Shown here: positions 58,354-64,000 of the stretch, one piece after another
How the letters are laid out: every line of letters begins with the position of its first letter
Numbering within the stretch: the first letter of the stretch is position 1
DNA from: Planktosalinus sp963975935
GTDB lineage: Bacteria; Bacteroidota; Bacteroidia; Flavobacteriales; Flavobacteriaceae
Direction of reading: 5' to 3'
NCBI GenBank assembly: GCA_963975935.1
Contig: CAXBIQ010000003.1
Coordinates: forward strand, 62,001-126,000
Length of the DNA stretch: 64,000 nucleotides
Notes under the pieces: generated by a model
Databases searched by the model: none
What the model saw: only the letters and a program-made list of their open reading frames with translations
Told to the model about the DNA's origin: nothing
Made by a program: the position numbers and the translations under genes

Positions 58354-60135
58354 TTATTTTTGGTCTGTATTTTCTTTTAGTGTTTTTCCGTCATCACCAT
58401 CATCACTCTCATCATTTTCATCACCTTCAGGTTCTTCTTCACTTTCACCCTCTTTAATACCCAGAGGTTTAAATGCATCCGGATCATTTTGCAGATCTTT
58501 TGGAATGAGGCGCGATGCTTCAGGTATTTCGAGGTCTTCTTCGGGGATATCATCAAAGAAGTCTTCTTCAAGCTTTGGAAGCGGTATACCGGTAATTTTG
58601 GGTAAAACCGGAATGGGTTTTCCCTTGAATAAATCTTCTTTCGTGAGCAAACGTTCTTCTCCACGCCAATTAAACCCCCTTAGAATACGAGCATTTTCAG
58701 GGAATTGTGATTCAGGATGAAGCTTTCCGTCTGCTTTGTTAATAAACCTGATGGTCTGGATTTCCTGTTCAGCGAGTGTGATTTGAATGGAACTTGAACG
58801 GGAATGGTTAATGCCTATTAGTTCCTGCTCATCGTTTCGGGTATAGAAAATCACCTCGGTGTTTCTGTTGATGTTTATGGTATCTAGTTCGTTATCGGTA
58901 AACAATCCTATAAGGGTTTCCCCTTTTACCTGATTAAAGCCCAGACTGTCTTTTTGAATCAGAAAGGCATTTTTAAAAACTTTGAGGGTGTCGAGTTTTT
59001 CTGTTTCGGTGTTTGAAAGTAAATGAATGGTATCTCCCGTCATTTGGTTTTCACCACTCCACATCACCGGATCTCGGAGCATTTTGGTAATGCCTGTTTT
59101 TTCATCACTGTAAATGGAATCACATTTGCCACTCATATCGCTTTTAAATATCCGGGCTTGATAAAACCCTTTCAAGATGCGGTGTTCCGGCTTTCCGGTA
59201 ATGCGTAAAGTATCTGCGTGAACATAGGTGGAGTCATTATCTCTTACCGTAATGGCGACGGCTCTTTTCGTTATAAAAACAGAGTCTTTTTCCCTGAAAA
59301 CTTCAGCATAATGGCCTCTTACCAAACTGTTGTTGAGAGTATCGAGTATCTTAATGTTGTTTGTGGCTGACGCGAAGTTTTTATTCCGGTCAAAATAGAG
59401 ACTATCCCCAAAAACGGTACGGTTATCATAGTCTATCCTGGCATTGCGCATAAAATAGCCTTTGTCGCTTCGGGTGTCATAAAAGCCGCGCTCACTGTAG
59501 ACCACACTGGTTTCCCCCGTTATGGTTGAAGGGCCGTAAAGATATGCGTGACCGCTTTCAGTATAAAAGTCCAGTTGGTTGGTATTGATAACATAGTCCG
59601 GGTGGGTGAGAACGACATTGGAAAGGAACTGGTATTTTTTGGTTTCAGCAAAATAGCGACCTATTCGGCTGGTCAGTACACTTGCGGTGTCTACAACTTT
59701 TCCACCGCTTCTGTAAAAGCCCTGTTGTTTTATACGGTCAAAATACAGGGTGTCTGTGGTAAGGGTGGTATTGGGTTCTTTAAGGATCACATCACCACTG
59801 GCAAAAGCAAACTGTGTATTGCCGTTGTATTCTGCATATTTACTGTTGAGCGTCATGGTGTCTCCCTGGGTGATTCTCACATTGCCAAAAGCCTTTACAA
59901 AATTGTCCTTCATATAGACAAAAGCCTGGTCACACCACATTTCCACACCTTCATGCACGATATAAACTTGTTCATTTCTATTTTTAGTGTATATGACGGC
60001 ATCGGGAAAGTCAGGTCTTTTTTCCAAAAGGCCGGATTGAATGTTAACCTTTTGGGGTTCCTGTGCAAAAAATAGCATGGGGAAAGCACACATCAAGGCT
60101 GTGAAGATTATTTTTATTTTGTCTTGTTGTTGCAT
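58354..60135 (-). CDS. OstA/LptD N-terminal-like (LptA-type) envelope protein
   Basis: A 593-residue secreted protein with signal peptide (IIFTALMCAFPMLFFAQ). The body is a repetitive beta-jellyroll of the OstA type: VEMWCDQAFVYMKDNFVKAF, GNVRITQGDTMTLNSKYAEY, TTLTTDTLYFDRIKQQGFYR and similar Y/D-rich strands to about residue 400. Such folds (LptA, LptC, N-terminus of LptD) carry lipopolysaccharide across the periplasm. The C-terminal 100 residues are strongly acidic (EEDFFDDIPEEDLEIPEA, EEEPEGDENDESDDGDDG) and lack a barrel, so it is not LptD itself. It is 47 bp downstream of purA on the same strand. Confidence 0.8.
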   Translation of the reverse strand: MQQQDKIKIIFTALMCAFPMLFFAQEPQKVNIQSGLLEKRPDFPDAVIYTKNRNEQVYIVHEGVEMWCDQAFVYMKDNFVKAFGNVRITQGDTMTLNSKYAEYNGNTQFAFASGDVILKEPNTTLTTDTLYFDRIKQQGFYRSGGKVVDTASVLTSRIGRYFAETKKYQFLSNVVLTHPDYVINTNQLDFYTESGHAYLYGPSTITGETSVVYSERGFYDTRSDKGYFMRNARIDYDNRTVFGDSLYFDRNKNFASATNNIKILDTLNNSLVRGHYAEVFREKDSVFITKRAVAITVRDNDSTYVHADTLRITGKPEHRILKGFYQARIFKSDMSGKCDSIYSDEKTGITKMLRDPVMWSGENQMTGDTIHLLSNTETEKLDTLKVFKNAFLIQKDSLGFNQVKGETLIGLFTDNELDTININRNTEVIFYTRNDEQELIGINHSRSSSIQITLAEQEIQTIRFINKADGKLHPESQFPENARILRGFNWRGEERLLTKEDLFKGKPIPVLPKITGIPLPKLEEDFFDDIPEEDLEIPEASRLIPKDLQNDPDAFKPLGIKEGESEEEPEGDENDESDDGDDGKTLKENTDQK

Positions 60136-60182
60136 GTACAGTTTTCTATCCCACTCCTAATAACAACAAACCGCAGAAAATA

Positions 60183-61454
60183 TTATCTGTGGATTGTTTG
60201 TGTCCTGTCAGGTCCAACCGAGACAAGCTTGATGGGCACCTCAAGTTCTTTCTCAAGAAAGTCAATATAGTCATTGAGTTCTTTTGGAAACTTATCAGTT
60301 TCTTTTATTTTGGTAAGGTCTTCCTTCCAGCCGTTCATTTCGATATAAACAGGCTTTACATTTTCAGGCTCGATATTAAAAGGCAGGTGGCTGATTTTTT
60401 CACCTCTGTATTCATATGCAGTACACACCTTCAGTTTTTTGAATCCGCTTAAAACATCACCTTTCATCATCATTAGTTGGGTGACGCCATTGACGGCAAC
60501 GGCATATTTTAAAGCCACAAGATCAAGCCATCCACAGCGTCTGGGACGACCGGTAACAGCACCAAATTCATTTCCCACTTTGGCCATTTTTTCGCCCACT
60601 TCGTCAAAAAGCTCAGTAGGGAAGGGACCACTGCCCACGCGAGTTGTATAGGCTTTGAATATCCCAAAAACTTCTTTCACCTTATTGGGTGCAATACCCA
60701 GACCGGTGCAGGCACCTGCAGCAGTGGTGTTGGAAGAAGTTACAAAAGGATATGTCCCAAAGTCAATATCGAGTAAGGAACCTTGAGCACCTTCTGCAAG
60801 GATGCTTTTTCCTTCGCGTTGCGCTTGATGCAGGTATTCTTCACTATCGATAAATGTAAGTGTTTTGAGTGTTTCAACGGCTGCGAAGAATTCGGTTTCC
60901 ATTTCGTCGAGGTCAAACTGTACATCAACATCATAAAAATCAATTAAGCCCAAATGTTTTTCAGTAAGGGCACGGTAGTTTTTTTCCCAGTTGGGCATTT
61001 CCAGATCTCCTATACGCAAGCCGTTTCTACCGGTTTTGTCCATATATGTGGGACCAATACCTTTGAGTGTGGAGCCTATTTTTGCTTTGCCTTTGGATGC
61101 TTCAGAAGCCGCATCCAGCAAGCGGTGTGTGGGAAGGATTACATGGGCTTTACGCGAAATGAAAAGCTTGCTTTTATAGTCTATATTGAATTTATCAAGA
61201 CCTTCCAGCTCTTTTACAAATACCACAGGGTCTATCACAACGCCATTACCAATAAGGTTGATGGTTTTATCGTGAAATATTCCGGAGGGGATGGTTCTTA
61301 AGACGTGTTTGATGCCGTCAAACTCAAGGGTGTGCCCGGCATTGGGTCCGCCTTGAAATCGCGCTACAATGTCATAATCACGGGTTAATACATCAACTAT
61401 TTTTCCTTTTCCTTCGTCGCCCCATTGCAGACCAAGTAGTAAATCTACTGCCAT
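60183..61454 (-). CDS. purA: Adenylosuccinate synthase
   Basis: The 423-residue enzyme is complete, starting MAVDLLLGLQWGDEGKGKIV (the P-loop-like GDEGKGK). It contains VARFQGGPNAGHTLEFDGIK, then IGSTLKGIGPTYMDKTGRNG, AQGSLLDIDFGTYPFVTSSN, TGRPRRCGWLDLVALKYAV and the C-terminal VPIKLVSVGPDRTQTIHR. It joins IMP and aspartate with GTP to make adenylosuccinate. It is 3 bp downstream of fur, so the two are cotranscribed, and it precedes the OstA-like gene. Confidence 0.98.
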   Translation of the reverse strand: MAVDLLLGLQWGDEGKGKIVDVLTRDYDIVARFQGGPNAGHTLEFDGIKHVLRTIPSGIFHDKTINLIGNGVVIDPVVFVKELEGLDKFNIDYKSKLFISRKAHVILPTHRLLDAASEASKGKAKIGSTLKGIGPTYMDKTGRNGLRIGDLEMPNWEKNYRALTEKHLGLIDFYDVDVQFDLDEMETEFFAAVETLKTLTFIDSEEYLHQAQREGKSILAEGAQGSLLDIDFGTYPFVTSSNTTAAGACTGLGIAPNKVKEVFGIFKAYTTRVGSGPFPTELFDEVGEKMAKVGNEFGAVTGRPRRCGWLDLVALKYAVAVNGVTQLMMMKGDVLSGFKKLKVCTAYEYRGEKISHLPFNIEPENVKPVYIEMNGWKEDLTKIKETDKFPKELNDYIDFLEKELEVPIKLVSVGPDRTQTIHR

Positions 61455-61457
61455 TAT

Positions 61458-61925
61458 CTAAGAATTGTTTTCGGTTGTTTTTTTGGTTCCGTAGAAGTAG
61501 AGTGAATGATGTGAGATATCAATATCAAACACTTCTTCTATTGTTTTTTTGATTGCCTGAATGCGAGGATCACAAAACTCTATGACTTCTCCTGTGTCTG
61601 TGAGAATCACGTGGTCGTGTTGTTTGTCAAAATAAGACTTTTCATAATGTGCCTGGTTCTTGCCAAACTGGTGTTTTCGTACCAAACCGCACTCCAAAAG
61701 AAGCTCAATCGTATTGTAAAGCGTTGCCCTGCTTACACGATATTTTTTATTTTTCATTTTGATATAAAGAGACTCGATATCAAAATGCTCTTTGCTATTA
61801 TATATTTCCTGTAGGATTGCAAATCGTTCCGGTGTTTTCCGGTGTCCTTTTTCTTCTAAAAAGGTGGTAAACACATTTTTAACGATGGCCTGGTTGTTTG
61901 TTATATTCGTCTTTGTTTCAGTCAT
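61458..61925 (-). CDS. fur: Fur-family transcriptional regulator
   Basis: The 155-residue regulator has the Fur winged helix (RKTPERFAILQEIYNSKEHF, KYRVSRATLYNTIELLLECG) and the dimerisation domain with His-rich metal sites (FDKQHDHVILTDTGEVIEF, H103, H105; DIDISHHSLYFYG). The usual structural-zinc CxxC motif is absent: the equivalent position reads LTDTG, and only Cys79 and Cys118 remain in the protein. This appears to be a flavobacterial variant. It likely represses iron-uptake genes with Fe2+; Zur or PerR function cannot be excluded. It heads the fur-purA-OstA-aminotransferase string and has its own promoter box. Confidence 0.85.
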   Translation of the reverse strand: MTETKTNITNNQAIVKNVFTTFLEEKGHRKTPERFAILQEIYNSKEHFDIESLYIKMKNKKYRVSRATLYNTIELLLECGLVRKHQFGKNQAHYEKSYFDKQHDHVILTDTGEVIEFCDPRIQAIKKTIEEVFDIDISHHSLYFYGTKKTTENNS

Positions 61926-61936
61926 GTTCTTGCGTG

Positions 61937-61944
61937 CAAATTTA
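61937..61944 (-). promoter_or_regulatory. TAnnTTTG -7 promoter element for fur-purA
   Basis: The plus-strand CAAATTTA reads TAAATTTG on the minus strand. It lies 11 bp upstream of the fur ATG, in the gap after the relA/spoT stop, so the leader would be very short. Confidence 0.5.
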
Positions 61945-61951
61945 ATGTTTT

Positions 61952-64000
61952 TTAAACTCTTGTCACCTTGTCAATACCATTAATTTTTTTGATTTTATCA
62001 ATAATCTCAGTCAGGATGTTTTTGTTTTTAACAATCACGATAATTTTTCCATTAAAAATACCGTCATTGCTGTCAAAGCTAATACTTTTAATGTCAATAT
62101 TCATATTGTTTGAAATTACCTTGGTAACAGAGTTTACCAAACCTAGCTTGTCAATACCCGTGATCCTGATTTCAGCTTTGAAATCCTGCTGGGAAGAATC
62201 TATCCATTTTGCCTGAATGATGCGGTATGTGTAATTGCTTTGCAATTGAACGGCATTGGGGCAATTGCTTTTATGGATTTTGATTCCGTCGCTAACAGTG
62301 ATAAATCCAAAAACATCATCTCCCGGAATAGGATTGCAGCAATTTGCGAGGGTATAGTCGAGCTTTTCTTCTTCCTTTCCAAATACAAGCTGGTCATATT
62401 TAATGGTAATTTCATCTTTGTTTACTTCATCAGGGTTTGGTGACTTCCGCATCTTGTTTTTGAAGAAGCTCACAAAGGCATTGCTGCGGGATGAGGCAAA
62501 GTTTCGCAACTGCTGGTTGTCGATAATCCCTGTTCCCACGCGGTAAAATAAATCGAGGCTTGTCTTTACCTTAAAGAAAACAACAAGTTGATTAACTGTT
62601 TTTTCGTCAAGACTTATTTTTAGCGATTTTAGTTTGCGGGTTAAGATTTGCTTACCGTCTTCAGCGATGCGTTTTTTCTCATCTTTAAGCGATGATTTTA
62701 TTTTTGATTTTGCCCGGGCAGTATTGGTATAATCAAGCCAGTTTGCATTGGGCTTGGCATTTTCTGATGTGATAATCTCCACCTGGTCACCGCTCTTCAA
62801 TTCTGTACTTAAAGGAACTAATTTTCCATTGAGTTTTGCACCACGTGTTTTTAAGCCCACTTCTGTATGGATACTAAAAGCAAAGTCAAGTGCCGTGGCA
62901 CTCTTCGGCAAAGAAATAAGGTCACCGTTTGGCGTGAAGACAAAAATTTCCTTTGCATAGAGGTTGAGTTTGAATTGTTCCACAAAATCAACGGCATTGG
63001 TTTCAGAATTTTCAAGGGCTTCCTGAAGGCGGTTCAACCATTCTTCCAGGTTCTGGTCCTCTTTATCATCTTTGTTTTTGTATTTGTAATGTGCTGCAAA
63101 ACCTTTTTCTGCAATTTCATTCATGCGCTCACTGCGAATCTGCACTTCCACCCAGCGGCCTTTGGGGCCCATCACGGTGATGTGCAGGGCTTCATACCCT
63201 GTGGATTTGGGTGACGAAATCCAGTCTCTCAAGCGCGTGGGATTGGGCCTGAAATGATCTGTTACAATCGAATAAATTTTCCACGCCAGGAACTTTTCCT
63301 GATCGGGCTCACATTTATAAATAATACGCACCGCAAATTTATCATACACCTCTTCATAGGAAACATTTTGCTTGAGCATTTTGCGGCGAATGGAAAAAAT
63401 GGATTTGGGTCTTCCTTTAATCTCATAATCCATGCTTTCTTTGTCGAGCGATGTTTTTATAATATCTGTAAAAGCCTTGATGTAATTATCCTGTTCTTCT
63501 TTACTTTCCTTGATTTTATTTAAAATATCATTGTAGACTTCAGGTTCGGTGTATTTTAAACCCAGGTCTTCCAGCTCCGTTTTGATATTGTAGAGGCCAA
63601 TCCTGTGCGCCAGCGGGGCATAAATATAAAGCGTTTCAGAAGCAATCTTGACCTGTTTGTCCCGCTGCATGGATTCCATGGTTTGCATATTGTGCAAACG
63701 ATCTGCGATTTTAATGATAATCACCCTGACGTCTTCGTTTAGCGTAAGCAGCATCTTCCTGAAGTTTTCCGCTTGAAGCGAAACATCCCGGTCCTGTTCT
63801 ATTGCCGAAATCTTCGTGAGACCGTCAACAATGCGTGCGACAGTATCGCCAAAGAGTTGCTCGATATCATTTAGTGTATACGTAGTATCTTCAACAACAT
63901 CGTGTAATAAGGCAGCGGCAATGGAGGTGGCATCCAGGCCAATTTCTGAAGCTACAATCTTTGCGACGGCAATGGGGTGGAAGATGTACGCTTCACCGGA
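61952..64000 (-). CDS. Bifunctional (p)ppGpp synthetase/hydrolase RelA/SpoT, 5' truncated by window edge
   Basis: The gene continues past base 64000. Reading back from the edge gives SGEAYIFHPIAVAKIVASEI and ALLHDVVEDTTYTLNDIEQL, the HD hydrolase metal motifs, so the ATG at 63754 is internal. Order in the visible 682 residues: HD hydrolase (HDVVEDT, IKIADRLHNMQTMESMQ), synthetase (IKGRPKSIFSIRRKMLK, EVQIRSERMNEIAEKGFAAH), TGS (IFVFTPNGDLISLPKSATAL), a zinc-finger-like NCCNPIPGDDVFGF, and a C-terminal ACT domain. It makes and breaks (p)ppGpp in the stringent response. Both catalytic domains look intact. It is upstream of fur on the same strand. Confidence 0.95.
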   Translation of the reverse strand, partial: SGEAYIFHPIAVAKIVASEIGLDATSIAAALLHDVVEDTTYTLNDIEQLFGDTVARIVDGLTKISAIEQDRDVSLQAENFRKMLLTLNEDVRVIIIKIADRLHNMQTMESMQRDKQVKIASETLYIYAPLAHRIGLYNIKTELEDLGLKYTEPEVYNDILNKIKESKEEQDNYIKAFTDIIKTSLDKESMDYEIKGRPKSIFSIRRKMLKQNVSYEEVYDKFAVRIIYKCEPDQEKFLAWKIYSIVTDHFRPNPTRLRDWISSPKSTGYEALHITVMGPKGRWVEVQIRSERMNEIAEKGFAAHYKYKNKDDKEDQNLEEWLNRLQEALENSETNAVDFVEQFKLNLYAKEIFVFTPNGDLISLPKSATALDFAFSIHTEVGLKTRGAKLNGKLVPLSTELKSGDQVEIITSENAKPNANWLDYTNTARAKSKIKSSLKDEKKRIAEDGKQILTRKLKSLKISLDEKTVNQLVVFFKVKTSLDLFYRVGTGIIDNQQLRNFASSRSNAFVSFFKNKMRKSPNPDEVNKDEITIKYDQLVFGKEEEKLDYTLANCCNPIPGDDVFGFITVSDGIKIHKSNCPNAVQLQSNYTYRIIQAKWIDSSQQDFKAEIRITGIDKLGLVNSVTKVISNNMNIDIKSISFDSNDGIFNGKIIVIVKNKNILTEIIDKIKKINGIDKVTRV

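Noticed and set aside
59548..60075. 175-codon plus-strand frame inside the OstA-like gene
   Set aside because: It is antisense to a better-supported gene, with no motif or promoter.
1..64000. Search for tRNA, rRNA, phage, insertion-sequence or defence genes
   Set aside because: No cloverleaf, rRNA core sequence, transposase, integrase, restriction-modification or toxin-antitoxin feature could be recognised in any gap or frame.

Overview
The window is a gene-dense, AT-rich stretch of chromosome from a member of the Bacteroidota, almost certainly the class Flavobacteriia. The evidence for this is as follows. One secreted subtilase carries a type IX secretion (T9SS) C-terminal sorting domain. 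There are many SpII lipoproteins and SusC-era outer-membrane families. A bacillithiol-synthesis bshC is present, with DUF349, DUF368, DUF3820, DUF922 and DUF2490 proteins. Start codons lack Shine-Dalgarno sequences and are preceded by TAnnTTTG -7 promoter elements. I cannot name the genus. I saw no rRNA, tRNA, CRISPR array, insertion sequence, prophage or phage-defence locus. Housekeeping genes predominate.

Layout. 1-3745: the end of a surface-polysaccharide cluster (partial GT4 glycosyltransferase, sugar 3,4-ketoisomerase, two GT2 glycosyltransferases, a methyltransferase), followed by ftsE. 4551-6954: a secreted S8 protease with a small coiled-coil partner. 7109-13621: a giant TPR protein and a plugless outer-membrane barrel, then an amidohydrolase lipoprotein. 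13656-16616: a metalloprotease-like lipoprotein, a divergent methyltransferase/YkgJ pair, and a YjdI-YjdJ-DoxX operon in which the DoxX gene carries an in-frame stop. 16742-23089: a NamZ-type muramidase overlapping head-to-head with an ABC permease, a lipocalin, PrsW and an M14 peptidase. 23243-28299: an OmpA protein, a lipoprotein with four Ig-like repeats and an ice-binding (DUF3494) domain, and an AraC regulator.

28617-35801: bshC, a SIMPL protein, then guaA with a likely operon of a LysM/periplasmic-binding fusion, OsmC, DUF922 and DUF3820. 36015-44263: pyrG, yidC, mnmA (interrupted in frame by a short palindromic repeat), a T9SS-secreted subtilase, a nitronate monooxygenase and a DUF2490 protein. 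44304-50385: lysA and sucC (divergent), hsp20, rluF, an ECF sigma factor with an ArsI-like lyase, and a TlpA-like thioredoxin. 50435-64000: a long minus-strand block running relA/spoT (cut by the window edge), fur, purA, an OstA-like protein, a class III aminotransferase, a TPR protein, two tandem DUF368 undecaprenyl-phosphate translocase-like proteins, aroE and a DUF349 protein.

Themes. Envelope biogenesis recurs: FtsE, YidC, OstA-like, DUF368, NamZ, OmpA, LysM and polysaccharide enzymes. So do thiol/metal stress (BshC, OsmC, ArsI, Fur) and nucleotide metabolism with stringent control (GuaA, PyrG, PurA, Rel). The most distinctive items are the sigma factor with C-terminal cysteines placed before ArsI, the TPR/plugless-barrel pair, the Ig-repeat ice-binding lipoprotein, the nonsense-interrupted DoxX gene, and the repeat inserted in mnmA. 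All functional calls rest on reading the sequence and on memory of protein families; no database search was run.
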